The notes below the pieces were generated by a model. It saw only the letters and a program-made list of their open reading frames with translations. It made no database searches and had not been told where the DNA came from. Both the position numbers and the translations under genes were made by a program. 64,000 nt of DNA from the NCBI RefSeq assembly GCF_019041915.1, contig NZ_JAHPYF010000002.1, forward strand, positions 124,001-188,000, written 5' to 3'. This DNA comes from Collinsella sp. MSK.8.10. Its GTDB lineage: Bacteria; Actinomycetota; Coriobacteriia; Coriobacteriales; Coriobacteriaceae. Shown in pieces: positions 25,911 to 34,418 of this stretch (the first letter of the stretch is position 1; the number at the start of each line of letters is the position of its first letter).

Positions 25911-27434
25911 CTACCTCACGTTGTCGTTCATCGCGAAAGAGTTCTTCATGGCGCAGCTCGTGGTGTAGAGCACCTTGCCCAGTAGAGCATCGGTCTCTAC
26001 GCGAACACGCTCGGCAAAGGCCTCATTGGCGCGTGCAAGCTCGGCAGGCACTTCGGCCTCGGGCAGAACGGCTACGGCAGCGTCGATGTCATGGATCTGC
26101 TTGTGGCCCATGCCACCGACCTTCTCCTGATAATCCTCGACCGCGCGACCGCACTCATGGAAGCGGACGTCAGCCAGCGCGCCGATCAGGCGGTTGGCCC
26201 AGTAGAAGTTTTCGGACGTCACGCGAGCCTGCGTGTCGGCATAGTACTCGGGCATGATCTCGACGTTGGCGTACAGCGGAACCAGCGCGTTAAACGAGTT
26301 GGAGCCAAACGCCATCCACTGCACGGCGCGATAGGCCGGCTGCGCATAGGGACGCAGCTGCAACACGGCGAGCTGGCTGTTGCGGTTGATGCCGATGGGG
26401 CGATAGGCGCCACGCGTAGCGGGCGTGCCCTTGCTACCGTAGCAATCGTACTCCGTGCCCTGGTAGTGGCTCGAGAGTACGTACTTGATGTCCTCGATGG
26501 TCACCTTGCGCTCGGGCACGCGGCTCCAGGGGATATCGTCGCTCTCGGGCGTGTAGTCGGCGTCGGGGCCATCCCACACGTCGCTGGGGTTGAGACAGCG
26601 CTGCATGTACCACGCGCGCGGCGTGTTGTAGACGTGGTCGCTGTCGCTGTGCGAGCCAAAGGCCTCGCGCGGGTTAAAGACCGCAGCCGGGCCGTCGCCC
26701 TCGACGCCCAGCGTCAGGTCCAGATGCCACTCGGCCATCCAGGCGCGCAAGTCGGCGGAGCACATGTGGTCGGCCTGGGCGCCCTCGGCGTCATCCAGGT
26801 CAAAGCTGTCGATACCCAGCTGGTTGGGCATGGTCACATAGGCGTCGTCAGGCACGCGCTTGGCAATCCAGTGGTGACCACCGATGGTCTCGAGCCACCA
26901 GATCTCGTCCACATCACTAAAGGCGATGCCGTTGTTCTCGTAGGTGCCGTAGCGCTCGAGCAGGTCGCCCAGGATGCGCACGCCGTCGCGGGCGGACTTG
27001 GCATACGGCAAGACCAGGGTCACCATGTCCTCCTCGCCCAGGCCACCAGGCTGCGCCGGCACATAGCCGTCCTCGCCCTCGTTGCCCTTGGCGGGCACGT
27101 AGTCCACGAGCGGATCGGCGCCGCGAACGCGCTCATTGGTGGTGAGCGTCTCGGTTGCAGACATGCCCACATTGAGCTCGTTGAAACCGGCCTCGGCCCA
27201 GATGCCGTGGCCCGGGACAACATCGGGGACACTCGTGTAGCGCATGGGGTTATCGGGCAGCTCAACGGTCAGGTGACTCAGGACGCTCGTGTAGACGCGC
27301 GGCTGCTCGTCGGGATGCACCACGCGCATACGCTTGGGCTCAAACACCCCGTTGGACGAGTCCTCGTTACGCGCGACAAGCGTCGACCCGTCGTAGCTCG
27401 CGTTCTTACCGACCAGAATCGTTGTGCACGGCAT
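25911..27434 (-). CDS. C69 family dipeptidase (PepD type)
   Basis: The 507-residue protein begins MPCTTILVGKNASYDGSTLVARNEDS. Cys3 is the expected N-terminal nucleophile freed by self-processing, and VARNEDS is the family's conserved pocket. Also present are WAEAGFNELNVGMSATETL and YAKSARDGVRILGDLLERYGTYE. There is no signal peptide, so it is a cytoplasmic dipeptidase of the PepD/PepDA kind for peptide nutrition. AAGGAGG lies six bases before the ATG at 27434. Stop at 25911, 99 bp before the next operon. Confidence 0.93.
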   Translation of the reverse strand: MPCTTILVGKNASYDGSTLVARNEDSSNGVFEPKRMRVVHPDEQPRVYTSVLSHLTVELPDNPMRYTSVPDVVPGHGIWAEAGFNELNVGMSATETLTTNERVRGADPLVDYVPAKGNEGEDGYVPAQPGGLGEEDMVTLVLPYAKSARDGVRILGDLLERYGTYENNGIAFSDVDEIWWLETIGGHHWIAKRVPDDAYVTMPNQLGIDSFDLDDAEGAQADHMCSADLRAWMAEWHLDLTLGVEGDGPAAVFNPREAFGSHSDSDHVYNTPRAWYMQRCLNPSDVWDGPDADYTPESDDIPWSRVPERKVTIEDIKYVLSSHYQGTEYDCYGSKGTPATRGAYRPIGINRNSQLAVLQLRPYAQPAYRAVQWMAFGSNSFNALVPLYANVEIMPEYYADTQARVTSENFYWANRLIGALADVRFHECGRAVEDYQEKVGGMGHKQIHDIDAAVAVLPEAEVPAELARANEAFAERVRVETDALLGKVLYTTSCAMKNSFAMNDNVR

Positions 27435-27533
27435 GCGCATCCTCCTTGAGCGAAGAAATCAAACGGCAACAGTGTATCGCTTCGGCGCAAAAAGGGCGAA
27501 ACCACGGCACCTCGGAACCCCCTCGGAACCCCT

Positions 27534-27763
27534 GTGGTCAAAAAATGCCAAATATGAGTACTGTCACCAATTTAGTAGCAGCAAATTTCCTTGTAATGAG
27601 TGCTGAAGATCCCTATTTGTCCAAAAGCGAGACAGCGTTATTCCCCATAGGTTCAATAAAATGGGTTTCCTAACGAGAATGAATATCGTTAGGAAACCCA
27701 AAAGACGTAAAACATATGTGACTATCATGGCAACAGTACTCATATTTGGCGCTTTTTGACCAC
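27534..27763. mobile_element. MITE-like element with 31-bp terminal inverted repeats
   Basis: 27534-27564 (beginning GTGGTCAAAAAATGCC) is the inverted repeat of 27733-27763 with 29 of 31 bases matching. The 230-bp unit has no coding frame worth calling. It contains a 14-bp perfect inner hairpin (27663-27676 with 27686-27699, GGGTTTCCTAACGA). It is more AT-rich than the surroundings. It fills most of the 27435-27800 gap between the dipeptidase and folD. A clear target duplication is not evident. The 12-base word CCTCGGAACCCC occurs twice in tandem just before the left end. Confidence 0.75.
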
Positions 27764-27800
27764 GTGGTATATGGCTAACCCCTCAAACAGCCCAAAACGC

Positions 27801-28655
27801 CTATTTCGATGCGCGCTCCGCCGCCTCAATCACGTGTTTGGCGAGAATTGCGGTGGTCACAGCCCCCACGCCGCCCGGCACGGGTGTGATGGCGCCAACG
27901 ATCGGTTCCGCAGCATCAAAATCCACGTCGCCGACCAGTTTTCCGGCAGCCTCGTCCCAATTAATGCCAACATCGATGATCGTCTGGCCCTCGCGAACCG
28001 CATCCGCGCCAATCGTGCGCGCGCGTCCAACCGCGGCAACAACAATGTCGGCAGAACAGCACTCGGCAGCTAGGTCACGCGTATGCGTATGGCACGTCGT
28101 CACCGTGGCATTGCGAGCCGTAAGCATGGCGGCAACGGGACGGCCAATTACCAGCGAGCGACCAACAACGGCAACTTTAGCTCCATCCAGTTCAACGCCG
28201 TAATGGTCCAGCAACGCCAACACGGCTTCTGCCGTGCAGGGAGCAAAGCCCTCGCCTCGCCCCGAAAGCGTGGTGAGCAGCGAGGCCGGCGTCATGGAGT
28301 CGACGTCCTTGGCGGGATCGAGTGCCGCGGCAACTGTATCCTCATCAAGCCCAGCGGGCAACGGACGAAACATCAGGCATCCGTGAACAGCGGGGTCGGC
28401 ATTGATGTCCTCAATAGCCGCCAGCAGCTCATCCTGCGAAACATCGGCAGGAAGCAAAACGCGGCGAGCCTCGATGCCAACCTTCTCGCAGCGCTTGAGG
28501 GCGCCACGCTCGTAGGATAGATCGTCCTCGCGCTCGCCCACGCGAACGATGGCCAGCGTCGGCACAACGCCGCGCTCGCGCAAAGCCACGCAGCGGGCAG
28601 CGAGCTCCTCGGTCAAAGCACGGGCAACGGGAGCACCCTTCAGCAGCTCTGCCAT
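27801..28655 (-). CDS. folD: methylene-tetrahydrofolate dehydrogenase, FolD family, cyclohydrolase lysine lost
   Basis: FolD normally oxidises 5,10-methylene-THF (NADP) and hydrolyses methenyl-THF. The 284-residue protein has the cofactor loop VVGRSLVIGRPVA, the end motif ITPVPGGVGAVTTAIL and KDVDSM. In the active-site segment, however, the usual Y-x3-K is YERGA: a gapless alignment with the E. coli sequence puts Ala where the essential cyclohydrolase lysine should be. The VQLPLP glutamine is also replaced (MFRPLP). It is therefore probably a dehydrogenase only. fchA ends two bases before its start, and that enzyme can supply the cyclohydrolase. GAGGGG precedes the ATG. Confidence 0.93.
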   Translation of the reverse strand: MAELLKGAPVARALTEELAARCVALRERGVVPTLAIVRVGEREDDLSYERGALKRCEKVGIEARRVLLPADVSQDELLAAIEDINADPAVHGCLMFRPLPAGLDEDTVAAALDPAKDVDSMTPASLLTTLSGRGEGFAPCTAEAVLALLDHYGVELDGAKVAVVGRSLVIGRPVAAMLTARNATVTTCHTHTRDLAAECCSADIVVAAVGRARTIGADAVREGQTIIDVGINWDEAAGKLVGDVDFDAAEPIVGAITPVPGGVGAVTTAILAKHVIEAAERASK

Positions 28656-28657
28656 GG

Positions 28658-29290
28658 CTATCCCCTCTTCCTTGCGGCGTCAGCGGCGCGGCGTGCCAGA
28701 GCATCGGCGCGCGGCAGCCATGTATCCAGCAGTTCATCGCACGCCGCCTCGAGCTCCCCGGCGCGCGCCCGGTCTTTCATAGACGTGGTGTTGGCAAAGA
28801 GCGTCAGGCTCGCGCCCTGCATGGCGGCGCGGCAGAACACGGCACCGCACGCCACGTCGGACAGCAACTGGCGCGAACCCTTGTCGGCCATGTCCTCGAG
28901 CAGCGCCAGCGCGCGCCCGCAGGCATCCATGATCCGATACGGTGGCATGGCCGCCACATGCAACGCGTCCTGGATTGCCGCAGGTCGAGCCGGATCCTCG
29001 TGCGGAATACCATACGCCGCGGACACCTGTCCGTAGGCACGAACGTCCTCGGCGACCAGGCCCACAAGTTCCTGTGCCAACTCGTCTGCCTGAGCAAATG
29101 CGCGTGTCAGATCGTCTGCGCGATCGGCAAGCGCGGGATTAGTCGCCCCATAACGAGCAACCATCCCACAAAGCGAGGCACCCAGCGCGCCCACAAAGGC
29201 GCTCGCGCTGCCGCCGCCGGGAACCGGCTCGCGCGCGGCCAGCGCCTCGGCAAACCCGCGGCAGGTCTTGTCCATCATCTCTTGGCTCAT
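28658..29290 (-). CDS. fchA: methenyl-THF cyclohydrolase, FTCD/FchA family
   Basis: The 210-residue protein belongs to the cyclodeaminase/cyclohydrolase family: PVPGGGSASAFVGALGASLCGMV near the N-terminus is its substrate loop, followed by an all-helical body. In C1-metabolising anaerobes such stand-alone proteins act as FchA, hydrolysing methenyl-THF to 10-formyl-THF. Translational coupling to a FolD that lacks the cyclohydrolase lysine supports that over formimino-THF cyclodeaminase. The ATG at 29290 (MSQEMMDK) is preferred to 29296 for spacing from AAGG. fhs is 10 kb away on the same strand. Confidence 0.87.
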   Translation of the reverse strand: MSQEMMDKTCRGFAEALAAREPVPGGGSASAFVGALGASLCGMVARYGATNPALADRADDLTRAFAQADELAQELVGLVAEDVRAYGQVSAAYGIPHEDPARPAAIQDALHVAAMPPYRIMDACGRALALLEDMADKGSRQLLSDVACGAVFCRAAMQGASLTLFANTTSMKDRARAGELEAACDELLDTWLPRADALARRAADAARKRG

Positions 29291-29450
29291 ACGCATGCAC
29301 CTTCAAGTCATATACATCGGTCGGGCGGAATCGCCGACCAACCGCATCGATCACGTAATGGTGCTAAGTCTAGCCCATAAGTACATGAGCGTCAGCGCAC
29401 CTGGCCATCGCAGATTTCTATGACGAACGATAGGCGCCGGCAACGCAAAC

Positions 29451-29469
29451 ATGGGACACATGGCCCACC
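29451..29469. promoter_or_regulatory. 19-nt box shared by the two lipoprotein genes, copy 1
   Basis: ATGGGACACATGGCCCACC, identical to 30410-30428. TGGG and CCCA form the ends of an imperfect dyad. It lies about 200 bp upstream of lipoprotein gene 1. The rest of the 29291-29666 gap contains only a short GGCCG hairpin. Confidence 0.5.
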
Positions 29470-29666
29470 TTTCGAGACTCCCGGGCAGCACAAGCTGGGG
29501 CATATCTATAAGTAAGGAACCCGTTGGGGCACGGCCGCTCAACGGCCACAAGCGATGAACGGAGGCATAAGCCGCACAGTACACAGAGACATCCGCCGCC
29601 AGCGCAATCAGTACCCCAACAGCATACGGCGCCGTGATGTCACCGACAGACAAGGAGGACGCCACC

Positions 29667-30269
29667 ATGATGAAAAAGACCCTATCGATCCTTTCCCTGT
29701 GCATCGCCCTCTTTGCCGCGTTTGCCCTTGTCGGCTGCGGCGGGATCGCATCGGGCGGAGGCGGCAGCACCTCAAAGAGCGAAGGCAAGGAAAAGGCCCC
29801 CGTCGCCGAAAAGACTGACTTTATCTGGTTTAAGGTCGAGATGCCCGAGGGCGTTGGCGTAAGCGACTCCGCCGGCAAGAACGCCGACAGGGTCCAGCTC
29901 ACCTTCCCCGAGAACGAGAACGGCTCGGCCGATCGCTTTATCCCCGTTTGGAAAAAGGCGCTGACAGCTGAGGAGTCCCACGCCGACCAGGCAGAAAAGA
30001 AAGGCGATACGTTCCAGTGGAAGGATGGCGGGTCCGTCGAGTATAACGGCAGGACGTGGCTCATCGGAACGTACGAGGACAACAGTGGCGTCTCAACACT
30101 CCTCTTTACCGACGTTGAGCCGGGAAGTGTCTACGTCCTCATCTCGAACTTCGATCTGCATAAGAAAGAAGCCGAGGCGCTCCTCAACTCCATCGAGTTC
30201 CCCGACGACATGACGGAAGCGGTTTCCGAGGCACGCGAAGTCGAGATTTCGAGCATCGAGATCAAGTAG
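29667..30269 (+). CDS. secreted lipoprotein 1 of a tandem pair
   Basis: The 200-residue protein has a lipoprotein signal (KKTLSILSLCIALFAAFALVGC, lipobox LVGC) and a Gly/Ser/Lys-rich spacer. The globular part contains TDFIWFKVEMPEGVGV, WKDGGSVEYNGRTWLIGTYED and VYVLISNFDLHKKEAEALLNSIEF. The family is not recognised; the fold is probably a small beta-rich domain. AAGGAGG lies eight bases before the ATG at 29667. The next gene at 30501 is a paralogue over the whole length with the same start of the mature domain (TDFIWFKVE). It ends before a terminator at 30329. Confidence 0.82.
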   Translation: MMKKTLSILSLCIALFAAFALVGCGGIASGGGGSTSKSEGKEKAPVAEKTDFIWFKVEMPEGVGVSDSAGKNADRVQLTFPENENGSADRFIPVWKKALTAEESHADQAEKKGDTFQWKDGGSVEYNGRTWLIGTYEDNSGVSTLLFTDVEPGSVYVLISNFDLHKKEAEALLNSIEFPDDMTEAVSEAREVEISSIEIK

Positions 30270-30328
30270 CCGAATCCCGCACACGCCCGCGTACACGCGC
30301 CCCAATAAAACAACGGGCACCCAACCCC

Positions 30329-30362
30329 GGGGAGGGCCGACAGCATCGGCCCTCCCCTCTTT
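30329..30362 (+). terminator. intrinsic terminator after lipoprotein 1
   Basis: Perfect 12-bp stem GGGGAGGGCCGA/TCGGCCCTCCCC with a 5-nt loop, then TCTTTT. Nearly the same terminator follows the second copy. Confidence 0.9.
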
Positions 30363-30409
30363 TGGACCCGCGTATATTGCCACTTGTCGGCGCAATTCCA
30401 GCCCCCAGA

Positions 30410-30428
30410 ATGGGACACATGGCCCACC
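30410..30428. promoter_or_regulatory. 19-nt box shared by the two lipoprotein genes, copy 2
   Basis: Exact repeat of 29451-29469, here about 70 bp upstream of the second gene's start. Confidence 0.5.
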
Positions 30429-30500
30429 AGAACGAGCCGCTCGCGCGTACAGTAAAGGCAGGTAATCCATGGGCGGTTACAGATCGAGGAGGACACGACC

Positions 30501-31094
30501 ATGAAAAAGAAGGCCTTTGCGATTCTCACCCTCTGCATAAGCCTCTTAGCCGCAGTCTCCCTAGTGGGCTGCGGTGGCAGCGGCGGCGCTACCGGAAGCG
30601 GCGGTGGCGGCGGAGCAGAAAAGCCAGCCGTGGATATGAGGACCGATTTCATTTGGTTTAAGGTCGAGGTCCCCGAGGGCGTCGAGATCACCGACGTCGC
30701 AGGCGACACGGCCGATAGGGCCCAGTTTAAGTTCACCGAGAGCGAGCACGCCAGCGACCGCTTCATCCCCGTCTTCGATCCTGACAAGAACGCCGACGAG
30801 CTGTTCGACTACGAGGCAAAGTGGAAGGCCAACTCCGGATGGACCGAGAGCGATCCCGTTAAGTACAACGGCAAGACCTGGCGCAGTGCCTACTTTACGC
30901 ACTCGGGCGGCGTAACGACCGAATACTTCACCGACGTTGACGGCGGCAGTGTGTATGTGCGTATCGACAACGTCGAGGAGCACAAGGACGCCGTCGAGAC
31001 CATGATGAAGTCTCTGGAATTTGCCGACGACATCGCCGAGGCCAAGACCGAGGCCATGGACGTCAAGCTCGACGATATCGAGATCAAGCGCTAA
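30501..31094 (+). CDS. secreted lipoprotein 2 of a tandem pair
   Basis: A 197-residue paralogue of the preceding gene: signal KKKAFAILTLCISLLAAVSLVGC with lipobox LVGC, a Gly-rich spacer, then TDFIWFKVEVPEGVEI, FTESEHASDRFIPVFD, KYNGKTWRSAYFTHSGG and VYVRIDNVEEHKDAVETMMKSLEF. GAGGAGG precedes the ATG at 30501. Duplication evidently included the upstream 19-nt box and the downstream terminator. Function unknown; it sits on the outer face of the membrane. A PI-PLC-like surface protein follows. Confidence 0.82.
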   Translation: MKKKAFAILTLCISLLAAVSLVGCGGSGGATGSGGGGGAEKPAVDMRTDFIWFKVEVPEGVEITDVAGDTADRAQFKFTESEHASDRFIPVFDPDKNADELFDYEAKWKANSGWTESDPVKYNGKTWRSAYFTHSGGVTTEYFTDVDGGSVYVRIDNVEEHKDAVETMMKSLEFADDIAEAKTEAMDVKLDDIEIKR

Positions 31095-31166
31095 GCGACT
31101 GGCGAGCGCAACGGGAAACACGGTCGCAGTGCAAACAAGCGACGGTACCCCAGCGCTTCGTACCCA

Positions 31167-31198
31167 GGGAGGGCCGGTAAACCGACCCTCCCTTTCTT
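31167..31198 (+). terminator. intrinsic terminator after lipoprotein 2
   Basis: Stem GGGAGGGCCGGT/ACCGACCCTCCC (one mismatch) with an AA loop, then TTTCTTAT. The rest of 31095-31399 holds no gene. Confidence 0.85.
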
Positions 31199-31399
31199 AT
31201 GCCTGTAGCCGACGAACGCGAGGATGCCGGACGCCGGAACCGCCCCAAATGTGGCAACAGTACGAAAACGACAAACACCCCAACACGTCCGCCCACCGAT
31301 TTATTGCGCCGCGCAGACAATTAAACCAGCATCTTTAAACATCTGGGCAGTATAGTGACCAAAACTATCGCATAACCGCACTCTGCGAATGGAGAAGTT

Positions 31400-33886
31400 A
31401 TGACCGAACACCATGCCATCAGCCGCCGAGCGTTTACGCTGGGCCTAGGGCTTGCGGCGTTGTCACCACTTGCAAGCCTGCCCGAAACCGCAGCGCCGGG
31501 CATTCCCCTGCGAGCGGCATTTGCAGACAACACACCCGCACCGTCGGACAGCCTCCACAATTTCGTCATTCGCCTTCGCCCCGCGGGCTATTTTCGCACC
31601 GCGAGCGTCAACCAAGACGGCAACGTTCGCGGCAACGTCTGCCACCTGTTTAACGACGGCACGTCCAGCAAGCTCATCCTTGAGAACGTAACGACCAAGA
31701 ATGACGATACAAACTGGTATGCTATCCGCACCTTGCTCAATTTCGAAGAGCATAAAAAGACGGGCTACAGCATTTGGTCGGTCGACGACGACTCTGACAA
31801 AGATGGAAAGGTCATCCACGTATGGGGCGGCGAGTATGACAACAAGCCCAGCCGCGCTTTTGCGTTCGAGCGTCAATCAAACGGAACCTATATCATCCGA
31901 GACCGCACGGTCGAGAAAGAAACCGAGAAAAAAGACATTAAGTACCTGGCAATAGAATCGAACGGCAAAGACCAGGACAACAATAAGATCTGCCATAAGA
32001 GTGAGAGCATTCCGTGGGAGCTCGAACTTATCGGTTACGACATGAAAAAGAACGATGCCACGGTTAGCAGCATCGACTGGATCACGTATAGCAGCTACGT
32101 CGATGGGCCATGTTGGATGAGCCACGTCGACGACGACAAGTACCTCGACGAACTGAGCATCCCGGGTACGCACGATTCGGGCACCTGCAGCGTGGACAAC
32201 GACACTGAGCCCCAATCCTCGCAAGTAAAATGCCAGCAGGATTACATTCCCACGCAGTTGCTCGAGGGAATCCGCTATTTTGATATCCGGCTCGGAAAGG
32301 GCGATGACCCCGGCATCGACCACGGGATTTTCTACCTACTCAAAAAAGACGGGAACTATCTGCATCTCTCCGATGTCATCGGGTACTTCAAAACGTTTTT
32401 GAACGAAAACCCGTCAGAAGCGCTCATCATGCTCGCATCGCGCGGCAACGATGAGGCTACCGACGAAAGCATAACGACGGCCTTCGCCAAGGTTATGGCC
32501 GATAACCCCAACCTGTTCTACACGTCGAGCCACGTCCCCACGCTGGGCGAGGTGCGCGGAAAGATCGTCCTGCTGCGTCGATTTGGGCTCGCCGGCAACA
32601 GCGTAAGCGGCCACACGTGGGGCCTCGACCTCACCCAATGGGATGACAAGATCAAGGCGCATTCCGGGCAGTCGATGTGTCTCGTCCAAGACGCGCGGGG
32701 ATTTGAAGCCATAGGGGAAACGGGCAATGAAGAGCCCTATTGCACCAAGGTATATGCCCAGGACAAGTACAAACTCACGGGAACCGACAAGCTCAGCTGG
32801 GTCGATAATGCGCTGAAGGAAACGACCGGGCGCACGTGCAACAAGGTGGACGTCGTGGACGATGCCGGGGCCGAGGTGCAAGTCCAGGAGCGTTGCTGGT
32901 CTATCAACTACACCAGCTGCACGGGCTTGTCGCACGGAGGCAATCCTTTTACCTCGGCACGAGTAGTCAACGAGCATCTGTACAAGAGCCCGTACATCAA
33001 TCCCAGCGGCACCGAGGATACAAAGTCAGATTACCTCAAGCACATTGGCATCATCGCATCCGACTTTGTTGATGCGGCGCTGGCCCGGAGCATCTACCAG
33101 CGCAATTACAATTACGATACGAAGCACACGCAGTCGGCTTCGTGCTGCCTCCCGACCCGCATGCGTATGACGTACGGCGACTCGCTGAGCGATGCCTCGC
33201 TCCAGGATGGCAAGACCGTTGGCGAGGGCCATTTCCGCCTTGTCGACAGCAGCAACGTACTCAACGTGGCGGCTTCGGGCCATGCGTTTACCATCGAATA
33301 CGTGGATGTCGACGCCTTGGGCAACGAGACCGTTACGGGGCTGCAGGGATCCGTGCCCATCGATATCGATCCGCGCGCACTGACACCCCACTTTGAGGGG
33401 CTCGAAGGCCTTAAGGCCGGCGAGGATGTGCGCACAAAGGTCGCGGCGCTGCTCGAGGGCAAACTCGAAAACGATGCCTGCACGGCTCAGCTCGAGTTTG
33501 TGCACGACGCGGACGGCGCTCCGGGCACGGCAATGGTCGAGGGCGAGGCATTTACCGCGGGAACGTACTGGGTGCGCGCGAACGGTCTTTTGGGCGACGC
33601 GGCGCAAAACTACAAGCTTGCTAATGACGGAGCCGCGAGCTTTACCGTAGCGGCCTCGAGCAGTGCAGGCGGCACCGGCACCGACGGTGGCACGGGTTCC
33701 AACGCAGGCAGCGCTGATAAGAACGGTAAGGGCAACAAGGGCAAGAACTCGGGCGGAAAACTCGCCGACACGGGCGACGGCTCTGGCATCGCCGCCGGGC
33801 TCGCTGCCGCCGCCGTAGCGACAACGGTCGCCGGCGCGGCAATGCTTGCCAACGACCGCGAAAACGCTGGGGACGGTAGCGAATAG
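31400..33886 (+). CDS. Tat-exported PI-PLC-like surface protein with LAXTG-type sorting signal
   Basis: The 828-residue protein begins with a twin-arginine signal (SRRAFTLGLGLAALSPLA). A beta-trefoil/ricin-like N-terminal region follows (RPAGYFRTASVNQDG, IWSVDDDSDKDG; about 50-215). The PI-PLC X domain comes next, with both catalytic histidines: LSIPGTHDSGT (about 255) and IDHGIFY (about 308). Beta-rich Ig-like modules run to about 755. The C-terminus has a Gly/Asn/Lys spacer, LADTG, an Ala-rich helix and a short charged tail, the layout of sortase E (LAXTG) substrates. It probably cleaves phosphoinositides or related phosphodiesters at the surface. GGAG lies five bases before the ATG. Confidence 0.88.
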   Translation: MTEHHAISRRAFTLGLGLAALSPLASLPETAAPGIPLRAAFADNTPAPSDSLHNFVIRLRPAGYFRTASVNQDGNVRGNVCHLFNDGTSSKLILENVTTKNDDTNWYAIRTLLNFEEHKKTGYSIWSVDDDSDKDGKVIHVWGGEYDNKPSRAFAFERQSNGTYIIRDRTVEKETEKKDIKYLAIESNGKDQDNNKICHKSESIPWELELIGYDMKKNDATVSSIDWITYSSYVDGPCWMSHVDDDKYLDELSIPGTHDSGTCSVDNDTEPQSSQVKCQQDYIPTQLLEGIRYFDIRLGKGDDPGIDHGIFYLLKKDGNYLHLSDVIGYFKTFLNENPSEALIMLASRGNDEATDESITTAFAKVMADNPNLFYTSSHVPTLGEVRGKIVLLRRFGLAGNSVSGHTWGLDLTQWDDKIKAHSGQSMCLVQDARGFEAIGETGNEEPYCTKVYAQDKYKLTGTDKLSWVDNALKETTGRTCNKVDVVDDAGAEVQVQERCWSINYTSCTGLSHGGNPFTSARVVNEHLYKSPYINPSGTEDTKSDYLKHIGIIASDFVDAALARSIYQRNYNYDTKHTQSASCCLPTRMRMTYGDSLSDASLQDGKTVGEGHFRLVDSSNVLNVAASGHAFTIEYVDVDALGNETVTGLQGSVPIDIDPRALTPHFEGLEGLKAGEDVRTKVAALLEGKLENDACTAQLEFVHDADGAPGTAMVEGEAFTAGTYWVRANGLLGDAAQNYKLANDGAASFTVAASSSAGGTGTDGGTGSNAGSADKNGKGNKGKNSGGKLADTGDGSGIAAGLAAAAVATTVAGAAMLANDRENAGDGSE

Positions 33887-33918
33887 GCAAGCCGGCCTTT
33901 TAGACACATCGACTCAAT

Positions 33919-33956
33919 GGGGGGCGCAGGACACCGTTCTGTGCCCCCGATTTTTA
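33919..33956 (+). terminator. intrinsic terminator after the PI-PLC gene
   Basis: GC-rich stem GGGGGCGCAGGA/TCTGTGCCCCC followed by GATTTTTA; it can also close the convergent gene at 33981. Confidence 0.8.
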
Positions 33957-33980
33957 CCTTGGCCCGAACGCCGCCATAGG

Positions 33981-34250
33981 CTACATCACCATGTTCAGCG
34001 CGTTAACAAACTCCTGGGCCTTCGCACGGCTGCTCAGACTAAAGACGCAAGCGGTTAACAGTCGATTGCGCAGAAAAACATTGCGGCCTTTGATTCTATT
34101 GACGCCCGTGATGACCTTAAGGTAGACAATCTCGGTGTGCTTGCCACCAAAAGTGCCCTTCTTGAGCACCTCAATACGGTTGGGGTAGATCTTGACGTCT
34201 TTATACCTACCCGAACCTTTGTCCTGGAATAGCAGCGTGTTGTTGTCCAT
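33981..34250 (-). CDS. small PH-like domain protein
   Basis: An 89-residue product (MDNNTLLFQDKGSGRYKD) with an alternating beta pattern (IYPNRIEVLKKGTFG, TEIVYLKVITGV, NVFLRNRLLTACVFSLSS) and a final helix (AKAQEFVNALNMV). This is the arrangement of bacterial PH-like or GRAM-like domains. GGGAG lies eight bases before the ATG at 34250; an extended start at 34295 is possible. The lower GC than the neighbours hints at recent acquisition, as for the next gene. Partner or ligand unknown. Confidence 0.62.
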   Translation of the reverse strand: MDNNTLLFQDKGSGRYKDVKIYPNRIEVLKKGTFGGKHTEIVYLKVITGVNRIKGRNVFLRNRLLTACVFSLSSRAKAQEFVNALNMVM

Positions 34251-34418
34251 ACGCGTCACTCCCGTGGGGTTCGCTAAAACTGCCTCTATGGTCACATTTT
34301 AACCACCGCAAGGCTCCCATGCGAAGGTGCCAAACAGCACAGTAATGCGAGTCCGCGCGAGGCTTTAAACTAAATGCGATAAAGATGCATTCCACAAGAG
34401 GAAAGTGGGGCGACAGTG

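Noticed and set aside
27534..27763. CRISPR repeat or integron site
   Set aside because: Only one inverted pair is present, with no repeated spacing or recombinase motif.
29351..30082. Minus-strand 243-codon frame across the lipoprotein 1 region
   Set aside because: The + strand has a lipobox protein with a strong ribosome binding site; the minus frame has no supporting feature.
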